This document shows, piece by piece, positions 12,175-64,000 of a stretch of DNA of 64,000 bases. The stretch is taken from the NCBI RefSeq assembly GCF_018320785.1, contig NC_054875.1, forward strand, positions 34,389,657 through 34,453,656. Reading direction: 5' to 3'. The notes below the pieces were generated by a model. That model was not told the origin of the DNA and made no database searches. It saw only the letters and a list, made by a program, of their open reading frames with translations. How positions within the stretch are numbered: position 1 is the stretch's first letter; the number at the start of each line of letters is the position of its first letter. Both the position numbers and the translations under genes were made by a program. The DNA is from Cheilinus undulatus. Its lineage: Eukaryota; Chordata; Actinopteri; Labriformes; Labridae.

Positions 12175-12185
12175 AGGTGTCAATG
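12117..12185 (-). CDS. dido1: dido1 first coding exon
   Basis: It encodes the initiator Met and the next 18 residues (MDVRMDPVENSSINADNNS), with 11 untranslated bases before the ATG at 12174-12172. Acceptor AG is at 12186-12187 and donor GT at 12115-12116 (phase 1). A second in-frame ATG follows four codons later. Confidence 0.8.
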
Positions 12186-12239
12186 CTGTCAAAACACATA
12201 AGATATAATTAGTTAGTACACCAGCTTTAGAGTTTTAGA

Positions 12240-14250
12240 TAGGGATGCACAAGATGATCATTACGGTACCAGTACCTACAGATACTGGTTTAAAAAGTTC
12301 AGTATTGGTACTGACTGTGAAAAGCCAATATTTGACATATTCTGGCTGTAAATAATAGCTGCATGTCCAATTATTTTGGTGCAGTTTTAGGCTGGAACAA
12401 CAGACCTACATCAGCTTAAGCATTTTTTCTTTTTCTTCTTTCATTCTCATTTCTTAAAGTGTATTCAAGGACTAAAGTTTGTTTTTTATGTTCCCCCCTA
12501 AACTTTAATGCGTTTTAAGGACTAAAGCTTTAGGTCTGATCAATAATTGTATATCAGTGTCAATACTGAGATCGGCTGAAATTATCATTCCCTTCAATAC
12601 AACATGAATACAAAATAATGGCAATCATATATTTTTTCCAAATAATCATGCCCTAGTTTAATCTATCTAATATGTTGGTTATAATATAGAATGATTTAAT
12701 GCTTGTGTCTGTTGGAAAATGCATAAGATATAAAATACTTTCAATAATTAATCAGGTGTAAATTGCAATCATAGTATTGGAAAGAAAAATGCAATTGGAT
12801 CATTTTCCCAAATTGTTCAGCCCTAATTAGAATCATACAGGATTATATAGCAACTTTCAATACAATATATAGATGTTATCATGAGTCTACTTGCTTGGTT
12901 ATCAAGGAAAATGCAGAAAAAATAATACTCTATATTGTCTATCTCTAAACTTATAAAACAGAAATACTTAGCATAAAATATACAAGACCCGAAGTTTTTA
13001 CAGTACAACTTTTTAAATTACTCAATACCACCCCCCCTCCCAAAAAAAAACGTGGGTTTTTCCTTTTTGAAATTAGAGTACTTCTTCAAAGTGCAATAGA
13101 CACAATGCTAAAAACTTAAAGCCCTTTCAAGCACTGCTCCTGCAGAAATAATTACTTCCTTGTAAGTGATTATGTAATTGCACAGCCTGACAATGCAATT
13201 GCAATTCAATTAATTGTGCAGCACTAATATCATTACAACCAAAGTAAGAGAAGTTAATCTCAGGTGTAAAGAAATTCTGAACAGGATGGGCCACTGTTGC
13301 TAGAAATCTGAAAAAAATGCTGCCTTGCCTGATAAGTCTCAGTTTTGGCTGAGACATTCAGGTGTCAGAGTTTAGTGTACAACACATGAAAAGTATGGAT
13401 CTGTCCTGTGCTCTGTTAAGGCTGAGGACAGCGGTGTAAATGTGTACCTAATAATGATCCTTCCTTATAACCACAATGTACTCAGACGAAATAGTACAGG
13501 CTTCCTCTACTCTCCAAATTACTGCAGCTTGACCCTTGTGAGCTCAACTGGGCTGTGTTGTAACGATTTGCCCCATAAATGTCCAGGCGACCAATCTGCA
13601 GCAACGTGGTGATGCTGTCATGTCATTAAGGGTCAATATGTCTGAGGAACATTTTCAGACTTATTTGAATCTACGCTACTGCAAAGTATGATCTGAGGGT
13701 AAAATTTAACCAATAATGTAGGGACTTTATATCTGTAAGTTTAGACAGATATTCATTTTTATTGCAATCACCATATAACGCAAGGAAATGAAAACTGAAA
13801 CAAAGTTCTGTTTCGTTTTTTTTTCTTTGTTTACAAATGGACTCGTTGTTTAGCTGTATTCTATGTCGAAAACAAAAAGTTCTGGTATTTCTGTGGCCTA
13901 ATGAGCTTATACAGATGGCTTAAAAAGGTCTCATCAACATGAGGCTGTAGTTCCAGATGCCCGAATGTTACGCACTCCTTTCAACCTCATGAGCAAAACA
14001 GTCCCTGCTTTATTGCCCCCGAAAAAGCACAGAATCACTACAGGCACTCTACCCACAAACAGTTCTTACATAGATAGAGGAGTCCATCTTTATGGCGACA
14101 TTGTTCTCTACAGCCGAGTTAGCTAAACCCCTAGCTGCTAAACCAGCTTGAACACAATTGTAAACGAAGCGAAGTGAATACTCTCAAGCAACTTTGACGA
14201 CGGAATAACATGTTACGCGTAATCATTTAACCCTTAAACAACGACTAGTG
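12240..14250. other. dido1 intron 1, repeat-derived in part
   Basis: No exon seen. The interval around 12240-12830 contains wording typical of decayed fish repeats (for example GGGATGCACAAGATGATCATTACGGTACC). Near 13160-13230 an AATTGCAATTCAATTAATTGTGCAGC-like piece recurs. Families cannot be named by eye. Confidence 0.4.
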
Positions 14251-14256
14251 GCATAC

Positions 14257-14420
14257 CTTAAATACAAATGATAAGTTTCCACTTATTAATCGAGTCCCTT
14301 GGCTGGGATGCTAGCTAGCGCAGCCTTCCATTTTCCCTGTCTTGGAGCTACCCTAATCTCGCGAGAATTCCTCACAAGGTTGAGTACTACTCAGAAGCGC
14401 GCGAGAGCTACTGACGGTAG
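14257..14420 (-). promoter_or_regulatory. dido1: dido1 promoter and probable non-coding exon 1
   Basis: A CpG-richer island in AT-rich DNA. A perfect TCTCGCGAGA palindrome sits at 14357-14366, with GCGCGCGAGA close by at 14397-14406. TCTCGCGAGA is a known core element of many TATA-less housekeeping promoters, bound by BANP. A donor-like AAG|GTATGC at 14257/14256 would end a 5' UTR exon that splices to 12185. The exon would contain a very short upstream ORF whose ATG lies at about 14329-14331. The transcription start is inferred, not seen. Confidence 0.6.
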
Positions 14421-14699
14421 GGGAGCGCCGAGATTTCCTGCCCATTTCATGATACGTGCATGAAAAATAGTACACAGAAAACCATCTGTATGTACAAGAT
14501 AAATCTCACTATCATATTGGCTAAATTCAATTTCCATAAATGTCAATTCTTAGGCAAAGGACCACTTTTATCACATTTTTGAATGAGCTCAAACGATATA
14601 TCAGTTTCATCAAATACTGTTTACAAAAAAGCAATTAAAACTGGTACAGCTTGTACTATGTTACGTTTTAACTTCCTGTCCCATGGGGACATCATAGTG

Positions 14700-15905
14700 T
14701 ATACAGGAGCATTTCAAAAAATAAGAACCTCATGAAAAATGTAGTTTTTTCTCTAATTCAATTTTAAGAAGTGAATCTGGCATATATTCTAGATACATCT
14801 CATACAAAGTGAAACATTTCATTTCTTTTTTGTGTTAATCTTGATGATTACAGCTCACTAATCCTCAATCTCTAAATATTAGAATATCACAAAACAAGAG
14901 TCCAATAAAGGATTTATGATACAGAAATGATGACCTCTTGGAAAATTAAGCTCACTCAAAGTAATTGGTTGGCAATCCTTTTGCACAATTACTGCATCAA
15001 TGCAACTTGACATGGAGCCAATCAGTCCGTGACACTGCTGGGTTGTTATGAAGCCCAAGTTGGTTTGATAGCAGCCTTCAGCTTGTCCGTACTGTTAAGT
15101 CTGGTGTCTTTCCCTCTTGACATTTCCCCAGATATTCACTATGGGGTTCAGGTCAGGCAAGTTGTCTGTCCAGTAAAGCACAGTAATACCATGGTCAGCA
15201 AAAGAATTCCTGCTAGTTCTGGCTTCACCGTGGTCTGGTGCCAAGTCCTGATGGAAAAGGAAATCAGTATCTCCATAAAGCTTCTCAGCAGATGGAAGTA
15301 TGAAGTTCTCTAAAATCTATTTACGGCAGAAAGTTTTGACTCTGGACTTGATAAAGCACAGTGGGCAAACACCAGCAGAGGACATGGGCCCCAAACCATC
15401 ACTGACTGTTGAAACTGAAAACACCAGACTTCAAGCACCGTGGATTCTGTACCTCTCAGATCATTCTCCAGACTCTGAGACCTTGGTTTCCAAATAAAAA
15501 GCATAACTTACCTTTATCTGAAAACAGGACTTCGGACCACAGTTCTTTAGCCTAGGTGAGAAGCTGTTAACTGTGGTTCAGGATTGGCTTGACACTAGGA
15601 ATACCCACTTGTGACCTATTGTATCCTAATACATGGCCTCAAGCTTCAGTACACTCCATGTAAAAGTTACCCTGAGTTTTTAAATCTGCTTTGACAATCC
15701 TCTGAAGGCTGAGCTCATCTCTATTGCTTCTGCACCTTTACCACACCTTTCTCTTCCAGTCAACTTTCCATAAATACACATTAACACAGCACTCTGAGAA
15801 CAGCTTCTGGATATTCATCAATTCAGCAGTCTTCCCCATGACTGTGGTTGTGTATACTGAACCAGAGCGAGAGAATAAAGGCTCAGGAAACGTTTTGCTA
15901 TATTG
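14700..15905 (-). mobile_element. Decayed Tc1/mariner transposon
   Basis: Read on the minus strand, about 15300-14960 encodes a broken DDE transposase end: a stretch like LFHQDLAPDH followed by WTDNLPDLNPIVNIWG, matching the Tc1 W-P-x-x-S-P-D-L-N-P-I-E-N-L-W motif. The plus-strand left end ACAGGAGCATTTCAAAAAAT is the terminal sequence of a common fish Tc1 family. The other terminal repeat was not found, so that end appears truncated near 15905. The frame has many stops and the element is dead. It lies between dido1 and the 3' end of zmynd8. Confidence 0.8.
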
Positions 15906-16159
15906 TTCAGAGCATTTTTATTTTTTCTTCACGACTCCATTTATCGTATGTACAATATGTAAACACGAACGAGACACAAGCCCATAACAGACATGCTCAC
16001 AGGGAAGAACATCCAGCCAAAATGCAGATTTTGTTTACACCTACCAAGTTGTTGAACTCTAATGATCAGCTTTGGATAAACAGTTTGAACAGAGTTTGCT
16101 CTGAGCTGACATTCATGTGAAGCAATTTGTTTTTCAATAACTTTGTTTCGACACATAGA

Positions 16160-16844
16160 AATTGTGATTTATTTAAACATACTATAAAAACACTATATAT
16201 AGCACTATAAATATTGTTCAGGTATTTTCTTACAAAAACTTTTTACAGTTTACATTTTTTAGTCATTTCTGATAAATCACAGATTTTTTTATGCAGGTTT
16301 ATACAACAAGGAACTTCAATACAAAAATGTATGAGCCAGAACTGCCATCAAAAAGGAAACAGTTGAGACATGTCATGAAGTGGAATCAGGTTCAAAACTG
16401 AAATTGCATAACTCAAAAACTTCTGATGGCACCGTGATGAATGAGAAACAGCCAAGAGGCTGTTAAAAATGTATCAGAACATGAAAAATGTCTACAAAGT
16501 AAACAGTTAAGAAGTGCATAAGAGCAGCATTGAAAGTGTTAATGTGGCAGATATTCTGATTGGATACAATCTTGTTCAGCCTTAAATCGAAGTGGTAACA
16601 AAGCCATTACAAAACTACAGTATGAAAACATACAGACTCACATTTTATTTCTTAAGACAGACTACTTTCACATGGCGCATACCCACCTGAACACAGACCT
16701 GTAGATACTCTGGATGAGAGATGAACCAAAATAAGGGAATGAAAGTGATTTGTCACAGAGGTGCAGGCCTTCAAGCTCAAATTTTGACACGGCCAGCACA
16801 ACAGTGGCCTTGCAAAATGTGCGAAGGTATTGGTAGTGTAGAAG
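16160..16844 (-). other. zmynd8: zmynd8 3' UTR with candidate poly(A) signals
   Basis: This is the region after the zmynd8 stop. AATAAA on the minus strand occurs at 16644-16649 and 16168-16173. Either could end the transcript. No coding content is visible. Confidence 0.5.
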
Positions 16845-43707
<26,863 letters not shown>

Positions 43708-43721
<14 letters not shown>

Positions 43722-43925
43722 GGCTGCCTGACACACTGTTATGTCAACACTTATAAAACATGGAGGACACTCTCAGCCCTCAGCCGGGGAAGGCTCCGCT
43801 CTTCAGGCAAGGCGATCAGGCCCCAGTGATGTTAGCCAGCTCCTGACTGGTCGATTTCCTCACAGGCTAGATGCAAGGCGGCGTCTGATTGGCCGAAATG
43901 TTTCCTGAGTAATTATCTTTGTTCA
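43708..43925 (-). promoter_or_regulatory. zmynd8: zmynd8 first coding exon and proximal promoter
   Basis: The exon ends at 43708 (donor GTAAGC) and holds the conserved start MHPQ (ATG at 43721-43719). A CCAAT box in transcript orientation (CGGCCAATCAG; ATTGG at 43888-43892) lies about 170 bases upstream of the ATG. TATA is not evident. The transcription start is inferred to fall between. Confidence 0.55.
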
Positions 43926-45019
43926 GTGCAGGCAGGGGCAGCACTGTGAGTGTCAGAGACAGAGGAAGAAAAAATAAGCACAGACCCAGGCCTGAAAATC
44001 GCAAATTCTAGGATTAATATAAGTATTTTCGACATACAAACCCAATATGACAACATAGTCAAGCTTCCTGGTGCAGATTCTTGCGGTGGTTGTCTTATTT
44101 GAAGGCTTTAAAAAGAGAAATGGCAGCTTCTGGACAGGGGAGCAGGACACTATGGCTTCTCTGCACAAGCCTCCATTTTTTATGTGGAGAGGGCCTTTGT
44201 TTAAACTCCTCCCTCCCTCTTGGCTGTTTCCAGAGAAAAGAGAGGCTGTAGCTCCTCACCTAATTTGGCTCTTCAGACTGCAAATAAAGAAAAGAAAATT
44301 AGGCAGTTAAAATGAGGAAATTTGCAGTCAGACCACTTGTGTGATATAAAGGAAACAACGTGGCTCTTATAATAACCCTAGTATATAATGACCCATTAAG
44401 CAGTTTCCAAACACAAAAAAAATTACAACTAAATAATTTAATGTTTATCCCCGTTGCTGCCTCAATGTGAAAATAGATGTTTATGTGTGTGGAATGTTCA
44501 CTCCAATATCACTGCAATAGAAATTGACTATCTAAATCAAAACCAGGCTTTATTTAACCATTAATTTTACCGCAGCATCACTCAGTTTGAATTAATACGC
44601 CATTTCACAATTTGTCATGCCACACTGCATCCAAAAATTTGAGACACATAAAAACACCATCAGATCAGGAAAAAAACTGTATCATGATGCAGTCCTATAC
44701 ATCACAATAAGAATTATTTGTGAATGAATATACAATCACACTATCAAGTTATTCTCATAATGCAGATTTTACGGTTATTTTAGAAGGCTGAATTACACTT
44801 AAAGGTATCCAGGGGGTTTCTCCCCTCCAGACTTTGAAGAAGGGAAGTCCAAAAAAGGGGGAAATTTAGAGAAATGTAATATGTCTCCAGTAATTATTGT
44901 ATCTTATTGAATAACCCCATTGTATTCATACATAAAATTCAAAGCTGAAATGCAGCAAAAAAAAAAAAAAGCAAAGAAAATCATATATTAAACTGTGGTT
45001 TAGGGAGAAAAAACCATCT

Positions 45020-45092
45020 CGCCCAACGTGGGGCTCGAACCCACGACCCTGAGATTAAGAGTCTCATGCTCTACCGACTGAGCTAGCCGGGC
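45020..45092 (-). tRNA. tRNA-Lys (anticodon CUU)
   Basis: A 73-base gene on the minus strand. Acceptor stem GCCCGGC pairs with GTTGGGC (two G-U). The D arm contains GCTCAGTCGGTAGAGC, the anticodon loop is CTCTTAA with CTT at 45059-45057, and the T arm is GTGGGTTCGAGCCCCAC. There is no intron and no encoded CCA. A T-run just downstream (plus-strand AAAAAA at 45008-45013) is a Pol III terminator. Confidence 0.96.
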
Positions 45093-45617
45093 GCTGAGCA
45101 CTCATCTCCGCCAATTCCAATAATATTGAATTGATTCTATTTTTTAGCTTTAATTGTGCAATATCTAAAGCTGCGTCACGTTGCTCTAGTTTTGCAAGAC
45201 TAATACCGAGACGGGCAACGTAAAGGGCCTGTTGCTCCATCCCTGTCTCATACTACCCTCTAGCGTCGAAGAACGAAAAAAAAGGATGCACTTTACTCCA
45301 AAATGTCATACCTCACACTAGCATTTATCAAATTAAAATGTCAAAAACACAGCAGTCAACATTATCACTAACCAACTGACAAAATGGGTATCTTAGTCAG
45401 TGTATTTACAGAAGCTTCCTGAGGTTAATTAAAGTCATACTTGAAGGTGAATCCGTAAGGTCGCCAGCACAGCGGACGTTAGCTAGGCTGCACTTGTTCG
45501 CAAGCAAGAGTACCAATCGTGTTTAGTTTCTTTAGCACCTTAACCTGACTGTTGGCTTTCTTTATAAATCATTCATTTTAGAATGAAGAACACATAAGCA
45601 CATTACGGGACTTTTAC

Positions 45618-45935
45618 CTGGAAGTTGCCTTCAGCTGACTTTAAAAGAAGAGTATGGTCAACAAGTTATTTTCCCAAAAAGTAGCTTCGAGCTGAAAAAA
45701 TATAAGGGTTTGTAGTCGGTTAAGTATCAACGCAAATTTTAAACTTAGACCATCATATCTGTGGCAAAATATCGAGTCAACATTAGGCTGACCCTCTTCG
45801 TCGTGTCCTTTGAAGCAACAGCTTGTGCCACACCAGCCTCGAACCAGCAGTCTCTGGATGTTAATCCTGTGGTAGCCAAATTGGCTCTTCTAGCCAATCA
45901 CCGATCGCCTTTTCCAATCACTATCAAAATAAAAC
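45618..45935 (-). promoter_or_regulatory. Possible upstream promoter and non-coding exon
   Basis: A cluster of CCAAT boxes in both directions occupies 45879-45926. On the minus strand, CTTCCAG|GTAAAA at 45618/45617 would be a donor ending a 5' UTR exon. This could be an alternative first exon of zmynd8. No transcript evidence is available. Confidence 0.35.
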
Positions 45936-46049
45936 ATCGGCATGTTAAGAAGAATATTGTGGTTAATTTTAATTTCTTGTTACGTATGCGTTGCAGTTAT
46001 GCATCAGACACTTTGGAGTTACTTACTTCTTGTTAGTATTTACTTTTTC

Positions 46050-46450
46050 AATTTTGCCATGTTGCAGCCTAACGCTGCAATGGTTTACATTCAGTTTTTC
46101 CCTACACCCAGTACCTCATGATGTCAAAGTAAGAACAGAAGCCTCAAGACTTTTTTTCGACAAAAAGTAATCAACAAGCACTGCACACCTGGACCAGGGG
46201 AATTTCTGCCATTCGTTTTTGCAAATCCTCTCCAGCTTTACAGGTTAGATGGGGACAGTCTGTGGACATGCATTTTCAGGTTTTCTCCAGGGATGTCCAA
46301 TAGGCTTCAAGTCAGGGCTCTGGCTGGACTACTCACAGAGTTGCCCCCAAGCCACTTCTGTATTTTCTTTACTGTGAGCTAAAGGTCACTGAAATGTTGG
46401 AACCGGTTTACATTGTGGGTATCACTGTATGTTGCCCCATTCATCTTTCC
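46050..46450 (-). mobile_element. Tc1-like fragment
   Basis: The plus strand contains CCAGGGATGTCCAATAGGCTTCAAGTCAGGGCTCTGGCTGGACTACTCA, the complement of the Tc1 coding segment for W.SQSPDLNPIE-like residues. Only this part of the element remains. Confidence 0.65.
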
Positions 46451-47384
46451 CTCAACTATATATACAATGTGTTTTTCAATATATACTAAATTGGAAAAAC
46501 AAAAAAAGAAATGAAATATTCTACTTAGTATTTTTTTATTTTTGGTGTATTTTTACTTTTTGTGCATTTTAACATTTCAAACAAATTGCCATACCTCTAC
46601 TGTTAAAAACACATTTTGTGAAGAGACTCAAACTGCAGTAAAATTATGATAGAACAATGTTTGTGATTTTTCTTATTACTCTTTTCAAATGGTCTTTAAT
46701 ATTTTTAATCAAGAATTAATCAATTAAATTGGAAAAAATAACCTTTTAGATGCCAGATTTGTTCAGAAATCTACACCCTATTGTGACATATACTCAAATA
46801 ACTTTTTATTATAATTTTCACCAGCTGACCAGTCTCAGTGATATGCTAGAATACTTATTTTGGTAAATGATTGCCTTTTTTCTTTTAACAGTGCAGGGCT
46901 AAACAAAACTGACACAATTACTGTTAACAACAAATGAGTAAATGGGAAAATACATAGAAATATTAGTCATTAATTTTGCTTTCCCTTTCTATGTATCAGT
47001 ATCAACTTCAGCTCTGATCATGACCAACGAGTTTTTTTGCTGAAGAGCGGCTGCACCTGCATAAACAAAAATCTCTCTGTCTCAGCCTTGTTTACTCTTT
47101 AGCTCCTTGCAATTGGCTTTGCAAGGAATTGTTATGGAAAAGCTGTGCGGGTATTGGCAAAGGGGTCACAGGGGTCGTGTTGAAAAATTATTTGCATCAA
47201 AGGGGCTTGAGAAACTTTGTGATCTCTGAACTTCAAAGGCACATGAACAGAATGACTTAAAAGTATTGTTTGGGGTAGACTTGTTCTCTGGGCCCCCATA
47301 GTCTTGCTTTTGCTTTGCTTGTAAGTGGACCTGACTACACAGGTCCACTTATGTCCAATAATGTTCCACCCTGTTGGCCCTCCA

Positions 47385-47695
47385 GCCAATTGCAGAGCAA
47401 GATGAGGATGATAAAGGAGCAGAAAGCAGGAATAGAGAGCAAGATTATGATTATGGAGGAGAGGAAAACAGGGACAGAGAGCAGAAAAGAGTCTTTTACT
47501 CTTTTTCTGCAATTATTTTTATTGCTATGGCAATAAAACTAATTGATTTCCATGCCAATAGAGCTATTTGAATTGAACTGAATTGACAGAGAGCAAGACG
47601 AGGCTGATAGAGGAGAAGAAAGCAGGGACAGAGAGCAAGATGAGGATGATGGAGGAGAAAGCAGGGATAGAGAGCAAGATGGGTCTGATAAACAC
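47385..47695 (+). repeat. Purine-rich minisatellite-like repeat
   Basis: Repeats of a unit like AGAGAGCAAGATGAGGATGATGGAGGAGAAAGCAGGGAC occur several times between 47391 and 47690, interrupted near 47500-47585 by an AT-rich stretch. The frames across it are artefacts. Confidence 0.6.
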
Positions 47696-48019
47696 ATAAT
47701 CATAGTTAAAATATTGCTCATTAATATAGGAACATAATAGTTAAAAATAAATGGAATAGAATAGATATTCTTAAAACAACCCAACATTTTTTGTTTAGCT
47801 GTCTGGCTAAGCAGGGCTTTTTGACATCTTTTTTCTAGGGTCCAAAAATCCCAAGCTACGCCCCAGCATGGGGGGTACTCTACACACAAGTATGGTGATT
47901 TTTGAAAATCACTTTGTTATCTCGAGGTAACAAGATCAATAAGGGTACTAAAGTTCAACAGATCTGTTTATGAGACCTTAAACAATAAGTGATAAAGCAA
48001 TACAAGTCATCTGAAGAAG

Positions 48020-61388
<13,369 letters not shown>

Positions 61389-63280
61389 AGATGGAAGAAT
61401 TAGAAGAAGGAAAAAACTGAGTGAGGGAGCTCTGACAATGTGACATTACGTCTTTACACAACTTCAGATTCTGTCTACTGCTCTCCAAAACTAATGTTTA
61501 AGCGCACTAAGAAACCTTACGTAACTGTCCCTTTGTAGTCGAGACTCCTTTATGAGAAAGGTTCAGTGTTACTGTCTGATAGAAGTGTTTATTATTGCTT
61601 TGGGTTGTCTGCAGATGGGACTTTTGCAGGACAGAGGTGGTTTTTATGCTTTAACAGGATAGATTTAGCTCTACAAAGTGTCCTTTTGTGTTAAACGGGC
61701 TGGGTACTTTTAACTAGGTTGTTCTTGGATTATTTGATGGATCAGTTCACCTCACAGTACTGTTAAAAAAAGCGGATTCTGACTTCAGGGCAACTTAATA
61801 TAAAGTGTTAAAGTACAGATTAGCTGTACGGGATGGTATTTTAAGTTTGGCCTTATTTAGTTTAACTTGCAAGCCTTTCTCTGGAAGACAACACTATGAT
61901 ACTCTGCTGTTGTCTGAAAAAGATCCTAAATTATCTACTCCAGAGGAATATTTGTGCTATTTAGATATTCAGCAGCCAGAAAACTGAAGCTTGTACTTAA
62001 CTCCTTGATCATTTACTGCCATTATGTGACAGCCTCTGCCTTTGAAATCCTACATGTTACAGGATGGAGGCGCTATAATGTTTTTGCTTTTATCACTAGC
62101 CTGGTTAGCACCTTGTTAAAGGGGCTCATCCAGGTTTGGTGACTCACCAATAGGAAGCTGTACTGTAACCTGTGCTGCTGTAGTGTATGCACGCAGTTCA
62201 ACCCTTATAATGGCATGATGGGAAAGCAAGAAACTGTCTGAGGCTGTGATGAAGTCTTCTGTGCGATAATGTCAATGCATGATGGTTTGAGGCTAAAGAC
62301 TTTCTGGCTGTCTCCTAACTGTGCTGTTGAGTTTGCATCTCTCTCTCACACACATACACAAACACACAAGCATTCAGTGGCCTTTTTACAACTGCTGCAA
62401 GAGGTTTGAGTTATTTATTTTTGCCATATACTCCAGAAGATATTATTTTGTATGCTTTGAGAAGCTATAACCAGCAAACACGGCGGTACATAGCAACTGC
62501 GTTTAGTTAATCCAAACAATACAATCTTTCTTCAAGTGTCCTTATAACGTCGCTGGTTTGTATCACTCGTTCTGCTTGTGTTGCGTTGTGTTTGCCTTCT
62601 CTGTTTGCTCTCTTATTCTTGGGTATCAGGGGAGATGCTGTCTTACCCTAGAAGTACCATCCCATGATGCAATGGGAGGTGTGTTTGGAAAGATGGATGT
62701 GTTTGTATGCCTGTGCACTTAACTCTCGTGTGGACAGTATTGTTTTTTGCCTACTGTGTATGTGAATTAACTGGGCGTGGATGATTATGATGACAACGAT
62801 GTTTACTGCTTGTCTCGTAAAAAAAATTATATATATATTGCCTGCGTGCAGAGCATGAAATGTGACAATCTGTTTATGGACTCCTGCCCTCCTTGATGGA
62901 TTTCTCCATCATTTCTCGTCTTTCCGTTCACTTTGGTTCGCCCCGTCTCAGCTCCAACAGCACCTCTGTGTGTGAAACACTTGAGTTGTGGATCGGTGTG
63001 TGGTCTATAGGTTACTAAATGCTTATGTGCTCAATGTCTTCACCTCTCAGATGACCTTTCCTGTGTGAGAGAGAATCTGTGCTTTCTGTTTGCCAAATGT
63101 GGCATGTGTGGTCCTCTTAGCTTCACCTTTTCAATGATTCTGACACTGCTACAGAGTGAACGCACGGAACTGTTGTAAGCCACATCTCTCCACTCATGGA
63201 CTAACTCCTGCCCTCATACTGGCTGTGCTTAAGCTGATGACTGGTTGCTGTCAGAGACAGACAACCAGGCATGCTCACAT
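61389..63280 (+). other. tram1: tram1 3' UTR and downstream flank
   Basis: No open frame of interest. Most of this is likely 3' UTR, as TRAM1 transcripts have long ones. I did not see a canonical AATAAA I could trust, so the end is not placed. Confidence 0.4.
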
Positions 63281-63455
63281 TCACACCAATAGACAGTTTA
63301 GAGTCACCAATTAACCTAATGAGCATGTTTTTGGTAGCCGGAGTACCCGGAGAGAACATTCAAACTCCTTACAGAAAGGCCTTGACCAGGAAGTGAACTA
63401 GGGACCTTCTTGCTGTGAGGCAACAGCGCAAACCCCTGTACTGCCATGCAGCCCT
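63265..63455 (-). repeat. Common teleost interspersed repeat
   Basis: CATTCACACCAATAGACAGTTTAGAGTCACCAATTAACCTAA, then CCGGAGTACCCGGAGAGAAC and CTTCTTGCTGTGAGGCAACAGCGC are shared by thousands of fish loci. I cannot name the family with certainty; the strand given is arbitrary. Confidence 0.8.
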
Positions 63456-63713
63456 TAAACAATAGAATATCCACAATTTTAATCATGAATAATACTGAAA
63501 GGTGAATAAGCTTTAACAAAACCCCACACTGAAATCAGAGGGTTGTCTAAATTGCACAGATAAGCTGGAAACATTTTGTCCAACAGAGCCGGGCACACAC
63601 ATCCCTTGATCTATTAGTCCGTTATTCTAATAATCTGTTTATTTTCTGTATTAAATATCAATTAAAAATGATAACTGAATGCTTTAACTTCCATAACAGT
63701 CAGTTTCAGGGCG

Positions 63714-63900
63714 CTGATTAAGCAAAGTGGATAGAGCAGGTACCCCGATATAAAGTCTCCTCAGTGCACTGGTAACGGGATCAATTCCCAGTCTCATCGC
63801 TATTTGGAGCTCATCTTCCCCCATTCTCACTCTCCCCAAATTTCAAGTCTCTCTCCAGCTGTCCTGTCAGAATAAGAGCAAAGCACCCCCCAAAAAAATT
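63714..63900 (+). repeat. tRNA-derived SINE
   Basis: An A-box-like AAGTGGATAGAGCAGG and B-box-like GGATCAATTCC are followed by a CCCCCATTCTCACTCTCCCC body, a CTCTCTCCAGCTGTCCTGTC segment, and an A-rich end. This is the structure of percomorph (AFC/ROn-like) SINEs. Confidence 0.75.
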
Positions 63901-64000
63901 ATCTTAAAAAAGAAGTTGAACTTTTGATTAACTGTGCCCACCTCTGGTTTCCAACATATTTGTGTTTTAAAAACAAGACATTACCAAAAAATTATTTGGA

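Noticed and set aside
47132-47889. Leu/Ser-rich minus-strand frames
   Set aside because: Complement of the purine-rich minisatellite; not protein-like.

Overview
This is a vertebrate nuclear window, almost certainly from a teleost and probably a percomorph. It has AT-rich intergenic and intronic DNA, multi-exon genes with GT-AG introns, tRNA-derived SINE fragments, several decayed Tc1-like transposons, and hAT and PIF/Harbinger non-autonomous elements. Three protein-coding genes were reconstructed by following the reading frame through splice sites. All junction phases agree in all three.

Layout. 1-7.2 kb: no supportable coding exon; one interspersed repeat at about 3.03-3.30 kb. 7.2-14.4 kb, minus strand: dido1 (death-inducer obliterator 1). 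The amino-terminal part and PHD finger are present, and the frame reads through a splice donor to give a 671-residue short form. Downstream TFIIS-like and SPOC exons were not found. 14.7-15.9 kb: Tc1-like relic. 16.2-43.9 kb, minus strand: zmynd8, complete, with 20 coding exons and 1158 codons before the stop. It carries PHD, bromodomain, zinc-finger and PWWP modules, a coiled coil and a C-terminal MYND finger. 45.0 kb: tRNA-Lys(CUU), minus strand. 45.6-46 kb: a CCAAT-rich block that may be an upstream zmynd8 promoter. 48.0-61.4 kb, plus strand: tram1, complete, with 11 coding exons and 371 residues. It has one GC-AG intron. 61.4-64 kb: tram1 3' UTR and flank with two interspersed repeats.

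Roles. DIDO1 and ZMYND8 are nuclear chromatin readers. TRAM1 is a multi-spanning ER membrane protein at the Sec61 translocon. The three genes form no operon. zmynd8 and tram1 are divergent, with about 4.6 kb between the two start codons including the tRNA gene. From memory, human ZMYND8 lies near EYA2/NCOA3 and human TRAM1 near EYA1/NCOA2, so the zmynd8-tram1 adjacency fits a mixture of two ohnologous blocks.

The most notable points are: the conserved dido1 read-through short form; the GC-AG intron of tram1; an exact 41-bp sequence present twice in inverted orientation beside both zmynd8 and tram1; inverted copies of one repeat flanking the zmynd8 reader-module exons; and transposons whose target-site duplications are readable by eye. 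No viral, CRISPR or clearly novel multi-gene system was seen.
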